A stretch of 64,000 nucleotides of DNA from Sulfuritalea hydrogenivorans sk43H (GTDB lineage: Bacteria > Pseudomonadota > Gammaproteobacteria > Burkholderiales > Rhodocyclaceae): positions 496,001-560,000 of the forward strand of contig NZ_AP012547.1 in the NCBI RefSeq assembly GCF_000828635.1, read 5' to 3'. How positions within the stretch are numbered: position 1 is the first letter of the stretch; each line of letters begins with the position of its first letter. The notes beneath the pieces were generated by a model. It did not search any database, was not told the DNA's origin, and saw only the letters and a program-made list of their open reading frames with translations. The position numbers were made by a program, and so were the translations under genes. Shown piece after piece: positions 46,070 through 56,098 of the stretch.

Positions 46070-48076
46070 ATGTTCACGAAAATACTGATTGCCAATCGCG
46101 GCGAGATTGCGTGCAGGGTCATCAAGACCGCAAGGCGCATGGGCATCCGCACCGTCGCGGTGTATTCCGAGGCCGACGCCGGCGCGCGCCACGTGCGACT
46201 GGCCGACGAAGCCGTCTGCATCGGCGCGCCATCGCCCAAGGAGTCCTACCTGGTGGCGGACAAGATCATCGCTGCGGCGCTGGCCACCGGCGCCCAGGCC
46301 GTGCATCCCGGCTACGGCTTCCTCTCCGAGAACGAGGATTTCGCCGAAGCTTGTGCGAAGAACGGCCTCGTCTTCATCGGTCCGCCGGTGTCCGCGATTC
46401 GCGCCATGGGCTCCAAGTCCGAAGCCAAGAAGCTGATGGAGAAGGCCGGCGTGCCCTTGACGCCCGGCTATCACGGCGACAACCAGGAACCTGAATTCCT
46501 CAAGCAGCAGGCCGATGCGATCGGCTATCCGGTACTGATCAAGGCCGCGGCCGGTGGCGGCGGCAAGGGCATGCGCGCCGTCGACAAGAGCGCGGATTTC
46601 CTTGACGCACTGGCCTCCTGCAAGCGCGAGGCGCAGTCCTCCTTCGGCGACCAGCACGTGCTGATCGAAAAGTATCTGCAGCGCCCGCGCCACATCGAAA
46701 TCCAGGTCTTCGGCGACAGCCACGGCAATTGCGTCTATCTGTTCGAGCGTGATTGCTCGGTCCAGCGTCGCCACCAGAAGGTAGTGGAAGAGGCTCCCGC
46801 GCCGAACATGCCGCCCGAGCGCCGCGCCGCCATGGGCAAGGCCGCGGTCGATGCGGCGCAGGCAGTCGGTTACGTCGGCGCCGGCACCGTCGAGTTCATC
46901 GTCAATCAGGACGGCACGTTCTACTTCATGGAAATGAACACGCGGCTGCAGGTCGAACATCCGGTGACGGAAATGATCACCGGCCTCGATCTGGTCGAGT
47001 GGCAGTTGAAAGTCGGCGCCGGCGAGACGCTGCCGCTGCGCCAGGAACAGCTGGCGATCCGCGGCCACGCCCTGGAAGCGCGGATTTACGCCGAAGACCC
47101 GGACAAGGGTTTCCTGCCGTCCATCGGCAAGCTGATCCACCTTGCGCCGCCGGCGGAAACCCTGCATGTGCGCGTCGATACCGGCGTCGAGCAGGACGAC
47201 GAAATATCGCCGCACTACGACCCGATGATCGCCAAGCTGATCGTCTGGGACGAAACGCGCGAGCGCGCGCTGGCCCGCATGCTGCAAGCCCTGGCCGACT
47301 ACCGCGTGGTCGGCGTGTCGAACAACATCGGTTTCCTCTCGCGGCTGGTGGCCTGTCCGGCCTTTGCCCAGGCCGACCTCGACACCGGCCTGATCGAGCG
47401 CGAACGCGGCTTCCTCTTCCCCGAAACGGTGGAGCCGCCGGCCGAAGCCTGGCTGGTTGCCGCGCTGGCCGAACTGATTCGCGATCAGCAGTACGCGCTC
47501 GCGGAAGCCGAGGCGAGCGGCGATCCGCATTCGCCCTGGCATGAGCGCGACGGCTGGCGCCTGAACGGTAACGCGCGGCGCGAGATCAAGCTGCGCGCGG
47601 GCGAGACCGAGAAAGTCGTCAATGCCGGCTACGCCGGGGACAGTTTCACGCTCGAATTCGAAGGCCAGACCACGGCCGCCACCGGGCGCTTTGCCGGCAG
47701 CGAACTGCGCGTCGACCTTGGCGGCCGCCGCATCAACGTCACGGTGGTTGCCGCCAACGAAAAGCGCCACGTCTTCATCGACGGTATCTGCTTCGTCTTT
47801 GCCGCGATCGACCCGCTGTTCCACGCCGGCAGCGGCGGCGGCGCGGAGGGCGGGCTGACGGCGCCGATGCCGGGCAAGATCATTGCGCTGATCGCGGAGG
47901 TCGGTGGCAAGGTGGAGAAGGGCGCGCCGCTCTTGATCCTCGAAGCCATGAAAATGGAACACACGATCACCGCGCCGGCGGCCGGTACCATAAAAGCGTT
48001 CCGTTTCAATGTCGGCGAGCAAGTCAGTGACGGGGCCGAGCTAGTAGAATTCGAGCCTGGCAATAAACAGTCGTGA
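46070..48076 (+). CDS. liuD: Methylcrotonyl-CoA carboxylase biotin-containing (alpha) subunit
   Basis: 668 residues. The N-terminal biotin-carboxylase domain begins ILIANRGEIACRVI, with the ATP-grasp loop KAAAGGGGKGMR and EMNTRLQVEHPVTE. A linker follows, then the biotinyl domain with EAMKMEH (biotin on Lys628). It carboxylates biotin using ATP and bicarbonate and works with LiuB. It follows liuC by 4 nt. Confidence 0.97.
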   Translation: MFTKILIANRGEIACRVIKTARRMGIRTVAVYSEADAGARHVRLADEAVCIGAPSPKESYLVADKIIAAALATGAQAVHPGYGFLSENEDFAEACAKNGLVFIGPPVSAIRAMGSKSEAKKLMEKAGVPLTPGYHGDNQEPEFLKQQADAIGYPVLIKAAAGGGGKGMRAVDKSADFLDALASCKREAQSSFGDQHVLIEKYLQRPRHIEIQVFGDSHGNCVYLFERDCSVQRRHQKVVEEAPAPNMPPERRAAMGKAAVDAAQAVGYVGAGTVEFIVNQDGTFYFMEMNTRLQVEHPVTEMITGLDLVEWQLKVGAGETLPLRQEQLAIRGHALEARIYAEDPDKGFLPSIGKLIHLAPPAETLHVRVDTGVEQDDEISPHYDPMIAKLIVWDETRERALARMLQALADYRVVGVSNNIGFLSRLVACPAFAQADLDTGLIERERGFLFPETVEPPAEAWLVAALAELIRDQQYALAEAEASGDPHSPWHERDGWRLNGNARREIKLRAGETEKVVNAGYAGDSFTLEFEGQTTAATGRFAGSELRVDLGGRRINVTVVAANEKRHVFIDGICFVFAAIDPLFHAGSGGGAEGGLTAPMPGKIIALIAEVGGKVEKGAPLLILEAMKMEHTITAPAAGTIKAFRFNVGEQVSDGAELVEFEPGNKQS

Positions 48077-48082
48077 TTCCGG

Positions 48083-49003
48083 ATGACCCTCCCCAGTAAA
48101 GTACGCATCGTCGAAGTCGGGCCGCGCGACGGCCTGCAGAACGAGAAGACGCCCGTCTCAACCAAGGTAAAAGTCGAGCTGATCCGCCGCCTCGGTGCGA
48201 CCGGCCTCAAGACCATCGAGGTCACTGCCTTCGTTTCGCCCAAGTGGGTGCCGCAGATGGCCGATCACGCGGAAGTCTTCGCCGCCATCGAGAAGCTGCC
48301 CGACGTCACCTACCCGGTGCTGACGCCGAACATGAAGGGCTTCGAGGCCGCGCTTGCCGCCGGGGCGAAGGAAGTCGCGGTATTCGGCGCCGCATCGGAA
48401 TCCTTCTCGCAGAAAAACATCAACTGCTCGATCGCCGAATCGCTCGATCGTTTCCGCCCCATCGTCGAGGCGGCGAAGGCGGCGGATGTCAAGGTGCGCG
48501 GCTATGTTTCCTGCGTGCTCGGCTGCCCCTACGAAGGCGAAGTACCGCCACTGCTCGTGGCCGATGTGGCCCAGGCGCTGCTGGAAATGGGCTGTTATGA
48601 AATCAGCCTGGGCGACACCATCGGCGTCGGCACGCCGGAAAAGACCCGCGCCATGATCAAGGCCGTGGCGCGGCGCGTGCCGCTGAAAAAACTCGCCGGC
48701 CACTTCCACGACACCTACGGCATGGCCGCCGCCAACGTCTATGCCGCGCTGCAAATGGGCATCGGCATTTTCGACAGTTCCGTCGCCGGCCTCGGCGGTT
48801 GCCCCTATGCGGCCGGCGCCTCGGGCAATGTCGCGACCGAGGACGTGGTCTGGCTGCTGACCGGACTCGGCATCGACACCGGCATCGACCTCGACGAACT
48901 GATCGATACCGGCGTCTGGATCTCGAAGCAGCTCAAGCGCCAGCCGGCCTCGCGCGTGGCCCGCGCCGTACTCGCCAAGCGCGCGATGACCGCCAATGCC
49001 TGA
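48083..49003 (+). CDS. liuE: Hydroxymethylglutaryl-CoA lyase
   Basis: 306-residue TIM-barrel lyase of the HMGL/DRE-TIM family. [13 protein letters not shown] contains the metal-binding Asp, [10 protein letters not shown] and [10 protein letters not shown] are family segments, and [19 protein letters not shown] carries the catalytic Cys loop. It splits HMG-CoA into acetyl-CoA and acetoacetate, the last step of the leucine route encoded here. Confidence 0.97.
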   Translation: MTLPSKVRIVEVGPRDGLQNEKTPVSTKVKVELIRRLGATGLKTIEVTAFVSPKWVPQMADHAEVFAAIEKLPDVTYPVLTPNMKGFEAALAAGAKEVAVFGAASESFSQKNINCSIAESLDRFRPIVEAAKAADVKVRGYVSCVLGCPYEGEVPPLLVADVAQALLEMGCYEISLGDTIGVGTPEKTRAMIKAVARRVPLKKLAGHFHDTYGMAAANVYAALQMGIGIFDSSVAGLGGCPYAAGASGNVATEDVVWLLTGLGIDTGIDLDELIDTGVWISKQLKRQPASRVARAVLAKRAMTANA

Positions 49004-49199
49004 GGCCGTGGCCTCGCCCTGCGTCAACATCTGCCGGATGGAAGACGGCCTGTGCGCCGGCTGCCTTCGCACCATCGACGAGATCGCGCGCTGGGCGAGC
49101 AGCGGCGACGAAGACAAGCGGCTGATCCTGGCCGCCGTGGCGCAGCGGCGCATTCGGCGCGATCCCGACGCCGACCCCGCCTGCAATTGCTCCGACTGA
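48996..49199 (+). CDS. DUF1289 small Cys-rich protein
   Basis: 67 residues with the DUF1289 pattern [20 protein letters not shown], three to four Cys that suggest metal or Fe-S binding, and C-terminal CNCSD. It overlaps liuE by 8 nt and the following MBL gene by 1 nt. Function unknown; the family often accompanies metabolic operons. Confidence 0.88.
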   Translation: MPEAVASPCVNICRMEDGLCAGCLRTIDEIARWASSGDEDKRLILAAVAQRRIRRDPDADPACNCSD

Positions 49200-50128
49200 T
49201 GAAACTCCCCGATTCGATCCAGGTCCTCGAGCGCGGCTGGCTGTCCTCCAACAATGTGCTGTTCTTCGAAGGCGAGTCGGCCACGCTGGTCGACGCCGGC
49301 TATGTCGGTCATGCGCCGCAGACGGTCGAACTCGTAAAGTCGGCGCTGGCGGCACGGCGCGGCAACCCGACTCTCGGCCGCCTGATCAACACCCACTCGC
49401 ATTCCGACCACATCGGCGGCAACGCCGCGCTGCAGGCGGCCTTCGGCTGCAAGATCGTGATCCCCGCCGGCATCGAGCGCATGGTCACCGAATGGGACAC
49501 CAATGCCCTGCTGCTCGACGCCGCGAAGCAGCGCGGCCACCGCTTTGCCCACGACGCCGTGATCGAGCCCGGCAGCGAATTCGAAATGGGTGGACTGACC
49601 TGGCAGGCGCTTCCCGCGCCCGGGCACGACATGGAAGCGCTGGTCTACTACTGCGCCGGGAAGCGCATCCTGATCTCCGGCGACGCCCTGTGGCAGGACG
49701 GCTTCGGCATCATCTTCGGCGAACTGATGGGCCGCAAGGACGCCCTGCCGGCGACGCGCGCCACGCTGGAAATGATCGGCCGGCTCGGCGTTGACATCGT
49801 CATCCCCGGCCACGGCGCGCCATTCGACGATTTCGATGCCGCGCTGGCCCGCGCCTTCAAACGCCTGGAATCCTTCGAGGCCGACTCCACGCGCGTCGGG
49901 CGCAATGCCGTGCGCGCCTGCTTCACTTTCAACTTGCTCGACCTGCAGCGGCTGCGCGAGGACGAACTGCCGGCCTATCTGAAGAGCGTGCCCTTTTTCG
50001 ACGCCGTGAATCAGCGCATGCTGGGTTTCACCGACGAGGATTTCGCGTCCTGGCTGCTCGGCGAACTGCTGCGCTCGCGTTCCATCGAAGTGCGCGACGG
50101 CTGGATCCTGCCGACCATGGCGCCGTAG
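49199..50128 (+). CDS. Metallo-beta-lactamase fold hydrolase
   Basis: 309 residues from the ATG overlapping the DUF1289 stop. NTHSHSDHIGGN is the dinuclear metal motif, followed by PAPGHDMEAL, SGDALWQDGF and IPGHGAPF, with a helical C-terminal extension. It resembles glyoxalase II-type hydrolases that cleave thioesters. It is the last gene of the liu block and may hydrolyse an acyl-CoA or glutathione thioester (inference). Confidence 0.87.
   Translation: MKLPDSIQVLERGWLSSNNVLFFEGESATLVDAGYVGHAPQTVELVKSALAARRGNPTLGRLINTHSHSDHIGGNAALQAAFGCKIVIPAGIERMVTEWDTNALLLDAAKQRGHRFAHDAVIEPGSEFEMGGLTWQALPAPGHDMEALVYYCAGKRILISGDALWQDGFGIIFGELMGRKDALPATRATLEMIGRLGVDIVIPGHGAPFDDFDAALARAFKRLESFEADSTRVGRNAVRACFTFNLLDLQRLREDELPAYLKSVPFFDAVNQRMLGFTDEDFASWLLGELLRSRSIEVRDGWILPTMAP
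49338..49359 (+). repeat. Dispersed 22-nt repeat, copy 3
   Basis: AGTCGGCGCTGGCG + G + CACGGCG inside the MBL gene, here read as SALAARR, a different frame from copies 2 and 5. Confidence 0.55.
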
Positions 50129-50155
50129 CGCGCCTCGCGCCCGACGACCCCGGTT

Positions 50156-51121
50156 TCAGTATTGCTGGGCGCGCAGCCGCTGGGCTTCGTTGTGGTTGCC
50201 GCGCGCGATCGCATCCTGGATCGCCTGTTGCCGAACGGTCCGCATCGCGGCGGCGGCTTCGGCATCCTTGCGGCGGGTTTCCGCCTGCAGGCGCGATTGT
50301 TCCATCTGCTGGCGCCGTTGTTCGGCCTGCGCCGCCTGCTGCTCCTGGCGGTAGGCATTGTCGAGCCGGTACTTGTCCTCGCGCATGCGCGATTCCATCA
50401 GGGCGCGTTCCCGCGCTTCGGCATTGCGCTCCTGGGCCGCCGCCGAGGCCTCGATGACGGTTTGCTGGGTGTCGACAATCCGGTCGGCGATTTCCGCGGC
50501 CCGCTGCACCTGGGCCTCGCGCAGTTGCGCTTCCTTGAGACGCAGTTCGCGTTCGGTCTTGTCCTTCGAATAACCCAGTCCAAGATAGCCCAGTCCCAGC
50601 ACCAGCGTTACCGCCGCGGCGATTTTCAGCGCGTTGGTGGCGGCCGGGGCGGCCTCCGGCCGGGCTGCCGCAAGCGGCACGGCAATGGCGGCCTTGCGCG
50701 AGCTCAGTTGTTCCATCAGCCGCCGGTCGAACTCCTCGCGCGTCGCCGCATGGCCCAGGGCGTCGATCGCATATCTGGTTTCGGCATCCAGCGCCGCACC
50801 CGAAGCGGTAAGCCGGCCGATGGCCTCGGTGATCGCGGCATCGCTGCTGTCCGCAGGAACCCCGAGCACGGAATACAACGATTGCTTGCGTTGCAGGGCC
50901 AGTTGCCGGCGCAATTCGCCGCGCAGGCGATCGAGTTCGGAATTCTGCACGGGAGGCTGCGTCCCGGCCGTCAGGGCGGCAAAACGGCGGCGAATGTAAA
51001 GGGCCTTGGTTTTGTCGGTATCGCCGCCGCTTCCGGCCAGCGCCCAGGTCCAGAGGGCCGGGTCCTGTTGCCCCGAGTCGATCTCCTCGGCAATCTTCCT
51101 GTAACACTCGTCGGCGTGCAT
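50156..51121 (-). CDS. Membrane-anchored coiled-coil protein with J-like segment
   Basis: 321 residues from the ATG at 51121 (MHADECYRKIAEEID). YSVLGVPADSSDAAITEAI...REEFDRRL (about residues 84-145) looks like a decayed DnaJ-type segment without HPD. One transmembrane helix follows (AAAVTLVLGLGYLGLGY), then a 130-residue Gln/Arg/Glu-rich coiled coil to the end. Convergent with the MBL gene and divergent from rapZ. Function unknown. Confidence 0.75.
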   Translation of the reverse strand: MHADECYRKIAEEIDSGQQDPALWTWALAGSGGDTDKTKALYIRRRFAALTAGTQPPVQNSELDRLRGELRRQLALQRKQSLYSVLGVPADSSDAAITEAIGRLTASGAALDAETRYAIDALGHAATREEFDRRLMEQLSSRKAAIAVPLAAARPEAAPAATNALKIAAAVTLVLGLGYLGLGYSKDKTERELRLKEAQLREAQVQRAAEIADRIVDTQQTVIEASAAAQERNAEARERALMESRMREDKYRLDNAYRQEQQAAQAEQRRQQMEQSRLQAETRRKDAEAAAAMRTVRQQAIQDAIARGNHNEAQRLRAQQY

Positions 51122-51270
51122 TGGCTTCCCTGACTCGGCTCTGTGCGTGGCGCGGGCAATATATCCTATGCAAATATGCTTGGCAATCGCCGGGGCGACG
51201 CTGCCGGCGATTGCCGGATTCATGTGGTCCCGGCAGCGCAGGGCGCCCGTAATCCGCTATCCTTTCGCCC

Positions 51271-52113
51271 ATGCAAGTCGTGCTCATCAGCGGCCTTTCC
51301 GGTTCCGGCAAATCCATCGCCCTCAATGTGCTGGAGGATTCCGGCTACTACTGCGTCGACAACCTGCCGGCACCGCTGCTGTCCGAGCTGGTCGACCATC
51401 TGCGAATGGAGGGGCACCGGCTGGTCGCGGTGGCGGTGGACATGCGCGGCGGGTCGAGCATCGCCGCGTTGCCGCCGCAGCTGCGCAACCTGGACGCGCA
51501 GGGCGTCACCCTGCACTTCGTGTTCCTCGATGCGCGCAACGAGGTGCTGATCCAGCGTTTTTCGGAAACGCGCCGGCGCCACCCGCTGGCCGGCGACGAC
51601 GTGACGCTGGAAGAGGCCATTGCGCGCGAACGCGAGGCGCTCGAAACCCTGGCCTCGCTCGGCCACCACATCGACACCAGCAACCTGCACCCCAACGCGC
51701 TGCGCGCCAGCATCAAGGAATTCGCCGTGCTCGACGAGCGCAGCGGCCTGACCCTGCTGTTCGAATCCTTCGGCTTCAAGAACGGCATTCCGCTCGATGC
51801 CGACCTGGTGTTCGACGTGCGTTGCCTGCCCAACCCGCATTACGATCCCGCGCTGCGCCCGCTCACCGGGCGCGACGCCGAGGTGATCCGCTTTCTCGAC
51901 GCGCAGCCCGAAGTCGCGCGCATGGAAGCCGACCTGCGCCGCTTCGTCGGCGACTGGCTGCCCGCTTACATCCGCGACAATCGCTCCTACCTGACGGTGG
52001 GCATCGGCTGCACCGGCGGCCAGCACCGCTCGGTGTATCTCGCCGAAAAGCTCGCCGCGCATTTTCGCGAATCGGCGCGGGTGCTGGTGCGGCATCGCAG
52101 CCTGATCGAATGA
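51271..52113 (+). CDS. rapZ: RNase adapter protein RapZ
   Basis: 280-residue RapZ/YvcJ family protein. Walker A reads GLSGSGKS near the N-terminus, followed by [10 protein letters not shown]. The C-terminal domain ends [15 protein letters not shown], the conserved phosphate-binding motif. In enterobacteria it presents sRNA GlmZ to RNase E and senses glucosamine-6-phosphate; in other groups the role is less defined. The PTS/sigma-54 genes that often adjoin it are absent here. Confidence 0.96.
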   Translation: MQVVLISGLSGSGKSIALNVLEDSGYYCVDNLPAPLLSELVDHLRMEGHRLVAVAVDMRGGSSIAALPPQLRNLDAQGVTLHFVFLDARNEVLIQRFSETRRRHPLAGDDVTLEEAIAREREALETLASLGHHIDTSNLHPNALRASIKEFAVLDERSGLTLLFESFGFKNGIPLDADLVFDVRCLPNPHYDPALRPLTGRDAEVIRFLDAQPEVARMEADLRRFVGDWLPAYIRDNRSYLTVGIGCTGGQHRSVYLAEKLAAHFRESARVLVRHRSLIE

Positions 52114-52553
52114 AGGGCACGGTTCCCGACGGCCTGCGTGAACTGCTGGCGCAGGCGGCGGGCGATGGACATGTGCCCTGGCGCACGCTGCTGAAACCGG
52201 GTGACTGGTTGCTGCTGCTGGCCGCCGCGGTCTCCGTGGCGGCATCCTATCCGCTGCTGTGGCGCGGCGGCGTGGCGGATCGCGCAATCGTCAAGCGCGA
52301 CGGCCAACTGGTTACCGAACTGGCGCTGAACCTGCCGCGCAAGTACGAAGTCACCGGCGCCATCGGCACCACGGTGATCGAAGTGCAGCCTGGCCGCGCC
52401 CGCGTGGTGTCGGACCCCGGCCCGCGCCAGTATTGCGTGCAGCAGGGCTGGCTGACGCGCGCCAATGCCGTGGCGATCTGCGCGCCAAACCACGTCACGC
52501 TGCAGCTTTCCGGCCGCGGCGGGCCGAATGGCTATGACACGCTCAACTATTGA
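52110..52553 (+). CDS. NusG domain II (NusG_II) membrane-anchored protein
   Basis: 147 residues from the ATG that overlaps the rapZ stop. One transmembrane helix (about residues 31-49, [19 protein letters not shown]) precedes a beta-rich NusG_II domain ending [18 protein letters not shown]...[12 protein letters not shown]. Proteins of this type usually neighbour a Gx transporter gene, as here. Function unproven. Confidence 0.85.
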   Translation: MKGTVPDGLRELLAQAAGDGHVPWRTLLKPGDWLLLLAAAVSVAASYPLLWRGGVADRAIVKRDGQLVTELALNLPRKYEVTGAIGTTVIEVQPGRARVVSDPGPRQYCVQQGWLTRANAVAICAPNHVTLQLSGRGGPNGYDTLNY

Positions 52554-53091
52554 GCTGCCGGTCACGGCCGACGACTACCGCATCGCGCGCTACGCGGCCG
52601 CGGCGATCGCGCTGACCGTCGCCGAAGCGGCGCTGCCGAGCCCGCTGCCCGGCATCAAGCCGGGGCTGGCCAATATCATCGTGCTGGTGGTGCTGGCGCG
52701 TTACGGCTGGCGCGACGCGGCCTGGGTCAGCCTGCTGCGCGTGGTCGCGGGCAGCCTGGTGATAGGCCAGTTCCTCGCGCCGGGATTTTTCCTGGCGCTT
52801 TCCGGGGCGTTGTGCAGCCTCTCCGTGCTGGCGCTGGCGCAACACCTGCCGCCGCGCTTGTTCGGCCCGGTTTCGGCCAGCGTGCTGGCGGCCTTCGCCC
52901 ACATCGGCGGGCAGATCGCGCTCGCCCGGGCGTGGCTGGTGCCGCATGACGCCGTGTTCTACCTGCTGCCGCTGTTCGCCACGGCGGCGCTGGTCTTCGG
53001 TACCATCAACGGCCTCGTCGCGGCGCGCCTGCTGGCGATACCCGTTGCCACCCCCGTGCCTGATACCGCCTTGCTGAAAGCCGGCCAATGA
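52534..53091 (+). CDS. Gx transporter family (HepS1-like) membrane protein
   Basis: 185 residues from the ATG at 52534 (a second ATG at 52528 is possible), overlapping the NusG_II gene by 20 nt. Five to six hydrophobic segments; the family segment reads LPSPLPGIKPGLANIIVLVV. Annotated elsewhere as heptaprenyl diphosphate synthase component I or Gx transporter; it resembles ECF-type S components. Substrate unknown. Confidence 0.87.
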   Translation: MTRSTIELPVTADDYRIARYAAAAIALTVAEAALPSPLPGIKPGLANIIVLVVLARYGWRDAAWVSLLRVVAGSLVIGQFLAPGFFLALSGALCSLSVLALAQHLPPRLFGPVSASVLAAFAHIGGQIALARAWLVPHDAVFYLLPLFATAALVFGTINGLVAARLLAIPVATPVPDTALLKAGQ

Positions 53092-53696
53092 TCATTCCGC
53101 TGTTTCCGCTGCAGTCGGTGCTCTTCCCCGGCGGGCGCTTGCCCATGCGGATTTTCGAGCAGCGCTACATGGACATGGCCAAGGTCTGCCTCAAGGAATC
53201 GTCTTCCTTCGGCATCTGCCTGATCGCGCACGGCGAGGAGGTTGCCCAGCCCGGCCGCAAGGCCGCCGAGCCGCACGCGGTGGGCACGCTGGCGCATATC
53301 GCCGACTGGGACATGCAGCAGTTGGGCGTGCTCCAGATCATCGCCCAGGGCGGCGAGCGATTCCGCGTGCTGCGCCACTGGACCGAGGATTCGGGCCTGC
53401 TGCGCGGCGAGGTCGAACCGATCGCAACCCCCACCGTACTGCCCGTGCCCGGTGCCTACGCACGGCTGGTGCCCTTGCTGCGCGCGATTGTCGACGAGAT
53501 GGCGGCCGGCGCGCCCAATGCGCCGGCCATGCCGCACCGCTTCTTCGATGCCGGCTGGCTCGGCATGCGCTACGCGGAAGTGTTGCCGATTCCCGTTGCG
53601 GCAAAACAGAAGCTGCTGGAAATCGACGACAGCATCGACCGCCTCGAAATCATTTATCGCTTTCTCGAAAGCAAGGGCTTGCTGCCGGACGTGTGA
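53088..53696 (+). CDS. LON substrate-binding domain protein
   Basis: 202-residue stand-alone LON N-terminal domain (IPLFPLQSVLFPGGRLPMRI), without ATPase or protease parts. Such proteins may recognise unfolded substrates. The ATG overlaps the upstream gene by 4 nt. It converges on mutY; a GCCGGC hairpin without a T run lies between the two stops. Confidence 0.92.
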   Translation: MIIPLFPLQSVLFPGGRLPMRIFEQRYMDMAKVCLKESSSFGICLIAHGEEVAQPGRKAAEPHAVGTLAHIADWDMQQLGVLQIIAQGGERFRVLRHWTEDSGLLRGEVEPIATPTVLPVPGAYARLVPLLRAIVDEMAAGAPNAPAMPHRFFDAGWLGMRYAEVLPIPVAAKQKLLEIDDSIDRLEIIYRFLESKGLLPDV

Positions 53697-53746
53697 TGAA
53701 GCCCCTGCGTAGCAGGACGGGCCGGCACAAGACGCCGGCCTCGCCG

Positions 53747-54781
53747 CTACGGATGAGTTTCTTCGAGGATGCGTCGCACCGGCGCCGGTAGCGCGGCGGC
53801 GGCCAGCGCATCGGGCGCGAGCCATTGCTGGCCCGGTTCCATGGCGCGCGATGCGGGTTCGACCCGCATTTCGAGCGGAGCGATGCGCAGCCGGAAATGG
53901 CTGAAGGCATGCACGAAAGTCGGCGCTGGCGATACGGCGATGACGCGGCAGGCGAAACGCCGCGCGGCCCACTCTTGCGCATCGGCGCCTTCGGGCAATT
54001 CCGGCAGCGACAGCAGTCCGCCCCAGATGCCCGCCGGCGGGCGGGTTTCGAGCAGCACGCGATTGCCGTCCAGCAGCACCAGCAGCGTGGCGTGGCGCAG
54101 CGGAATCTCGCGCCGCGGTTTTGCTTGCGGCAACTCGGCGGTGCGGCCGGTCGCACGGGCGACGCAGATGTCGGTCAGCGGGCAGGCTTCGCAGCGCGGC
54201 TTGCCGCGCGTGCAGACCATCGCGCCGAGATCCATCTGCGCCTGGTTGTGGATCGCAGCGTGGCGGCTCGGCATCAGTTCTGCGGCCAGTGCCCAGAGCT
54301 GCTTTTCCACCGCGCCGCTGCCGGGAAAGCCTTCGATGCCGAAGGCGCGGCACAGCACGCGCTTGACGTTGCCATCGAGGATCGGCGCATGGGCACCAAA
54401 GCAGAAGGTGGCGATCGAGTTGGCGGTGGAGCGGCCGATGCCCGGCAGCTGCGCGATGACGACGGGATTGCGCGGAAACTTGCCGCCGTGTTGCGCCATC
54501 ACGGCCCGCGCCGCCGCATGCAGGTTGCGCGCGCGGGCGTAGTAGCCGAGCCCGCTCCACAACGCCATGACATCCTCGACCGGCGCGGCGGCGAGGTCGG
54601 CCAGTTGCGGAAAGCGGTCGAGAAAGCGCAGGTAATACGGAATCACCGTCGCCACCTGCGTCTGCTGCAGCATGATTTCCGACAGCCAGACACGGTAGGG
54701 ATCGGTGGTGTTCTGCCACGGCAGGTCGTGGCGGCCGTGGCGTTTGTGCCAGCGGATCAGCCGCGCGGCAAAATCTTTCAC
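53747..54781 (-). CDS. mutY: A/G-specific adenine glycosylase MutY
   Basis: 344 residues. The catalytic Glu lies in VWLSEIMLQQTQVATV. The helix-hairpin-helix reads LPGIGRSTANSIATFCFG with the Asp in ILDGNVKRV, and the Fe4S4 cluster motif is C-T-R-G-K-P-R-C-E-A-C-P-L-T-D-I-C. The C-terminal NUDIX-like domain recognises 8-oxoG. It removes A mispaired with 8-oxoguanine. It overlaps no gene, and purT follows upstream on the same strand. Confidence 0.96.
   Translation of the reverse strand: MKDFAARLIRWHKRHGRHDLPWQNTTDPYRVWLSEIMLQQTQVATVIPYYLRFLDRFPQLADLAAAPVEDVMALWSGLGYYARARNLHAAARAVMAQHGGKFPRNPVVIAQLPGIGRSTANSIATFCFGAHAPILDGNVKRVLCRAFGIEGFPGSGAVEKQLWALAAELMPSRHAAIHNQAQMDLGAMVCTRGKPRCEACPLTDICVARATGRTAELPQAKPRREIPLRHATLLVLLDGNRVLLETRPPAGIWGGLLSLPELPEGADAQEWAARRFACRVIAVSPAPTFVHAFSHFRLRIAPLEMRVEPASRAMEPGQQWLAPDALAAAALPAPVRRILEETHP
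53918..53939 (+). repeat. Dispersed 22-nt repeat, copy 4 (inside mutY)
   Basis: AGTCGGCGCTGGCG + A + TACGGCG. Translated on the opposite strand it gives AVSPAPTF, nearly the same peptide as copy 1 in comM (AVAPAPTL). Confidence 0.6.
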
Positions 54782-54785
54782 CCTC

Positions 54786-56036
54786 TCATTTACCTGTCAC
54801 CGGCTTGACGCGGCTCGCCGCGAGCTTGGCGCGCTGCCGCGCTTCGTCCGTGGTGTCGGCGTTCGCCACCGCCACGCCCATGCGGCGCTTGACGAAACTC
54901 TCCGGCTTGCCGAACAGGCGCAGGTCGGATTCCGGCACTTGCAGCGCATCGGCCACGCCTTCGAAGGCGATGCCGGTTTCTTCCAGCCCGCCGTAGATCA
55001 CCGCCGACGCACCGGGACGCCGTAGCGAGGCGTCGACCGGCAGGCCGAGGATCGCCCGCGCATGCAGTTCGAATTCCGAGAGGCGCTGCGTCGCCAGTGT
55101 CACCAGGCCCGTGTCATGCGGGCGCGGGCTGACTTCGGAGAACCACACGGCATCGCCCTTGATGAACAGCTCGACGCCGAAAATGCCGCGCCCGCCGAGC
55201 TTGCCGGTGATGGCGCGGGCGATGTCGCGCGACTTCTGCAGCGCGGCCGGAGTCATCGCCATCGGCTGCCAGGATTCGACGTAGTCGCCATTCACCTGCA
55301 CATGGCCGATCGGTTCGCAGAAGAAGGTTTCCACCGCGCCCGATGCGCGAGCGGTTGAGTCGGCGCCGCTGGCGCCGAGTGCGCGCACCGTGAGCAGCGT
55401 GATCTCGTAGTCGAAGTCGATGAAGCCCTCGACGATCACGCGTCCCGCGCCGACACGGCCCGCCGCTTGCGAGTAGTCCCACGCCTTTTGTACATCCGCC
55501 GGCGTCTTCAGCAGCGATTGGCCCTTGCCTGAGGATGACATCACCGGCTTCACCACGCAGGGGAAGCCGATGGTGTCGATGGCGGCCTGCAATTCGGTCA
55601 GCGAATCGGCGAACTTGTAGGGCGAGGTGGGCAGGCCGAGTTCTTCGGCGGCGAGCCGGCGTATCCCTTCGCGGTTCATGGTCAATTGCGCGGCGCGCGC
55701 GGTGGGGATGAACTCCGGAAAGTGTCCGGCCACCCCGTCGCGCTCCATCTCGACCAGTGCGGCGGTGGCGATGGCCTCGATCTCGGGCACCACCAGATGC
55801 GGCTTTTCCTTCTCGATCAGCGCGCGCAGCGCCGCGCCGTCGGTCATGGCCACGACATGGCTGCGATGCGCCACCTGCATGCCGGGTGCGTCGGCATAGC
55901 GATCGACGCCGATGACCTCGCAACCCAGCCGCTGCAATGCGATAATTACCTCCTTGCCCAGTTCGCCGCAACCCAGCAGCATGACGCGCGTGGCGGATGG
56001 AGAAAGCGGAGTGCCGATACGATTCACGATGCCCAT
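54786..56036 (-). CDS. purT: Formate-dependent phosphoribosylglycinamide formyltransferase
   Basis: 416-residue ATP-grasp enzyme of purine synthesis that forms formyl-GAR from formate, ATP and GAR. The N-terminal segment [14 protein letters not shown], the ATP-grasp loop [10 protein letters not shown] and [10 protein letters not shown] are diagnostic. A small insertion ([15 protein letters not shown]) is present in the middle domain. It lies 4 nt upstream of mutY on the same strand. Confidence 0.96.
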   Translation of the reverse strand: MGIVNRIGTPLSPSATRVMLLGCGELGKEVIIALQRLGCEVIGVDRYADAPGMQVAHRSHVVAMTDGAALRALIEKEKPHLVVPEIEAIATAALVEMERDGVAGHFPEFIPTARAAQLTMNREGIRRLAAEELGLPTSPYKFADSLTELQAAIDTIGFPCVVKPVMSSSGKGQSLLKTPADVQKAWDYSQAAGRVGAGRVIVEGFIDFDYEITLLTVRALGASGADSTARASGAVETFFCEPIGHVQVNGDYVESWQPMAMTPAALQKSRDIARAITGKLGGRGIFGVELFIKGDAVWFSEVSPRPHDTGLVTLATQRLSEFELHARAILGLPVDASLRRPGASAVIYGGLEETGIAFEGVADALQVPESDLRLFGKPESFVKRRMGVAVANADTTDEARQRAKLAASRVKPVTGK

Positions 56037-56098
56037 CAGGTGCTCCCGATAAAAATGCTTGTTCCCCGAATTCTAGAGCCTCTTTGCGACCCGCCCGA

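Noticed and set aside
45977-48022. 681-codon minus frame opposite liuD
   Set aside because: Shadow of the biotin carboxylase gene.
53715-53745. GCCGGC hairpin between LON-domain gene and mutY as intrinsic terminator
   Set aside because: The stem is plausible but no T run follows on either strand.
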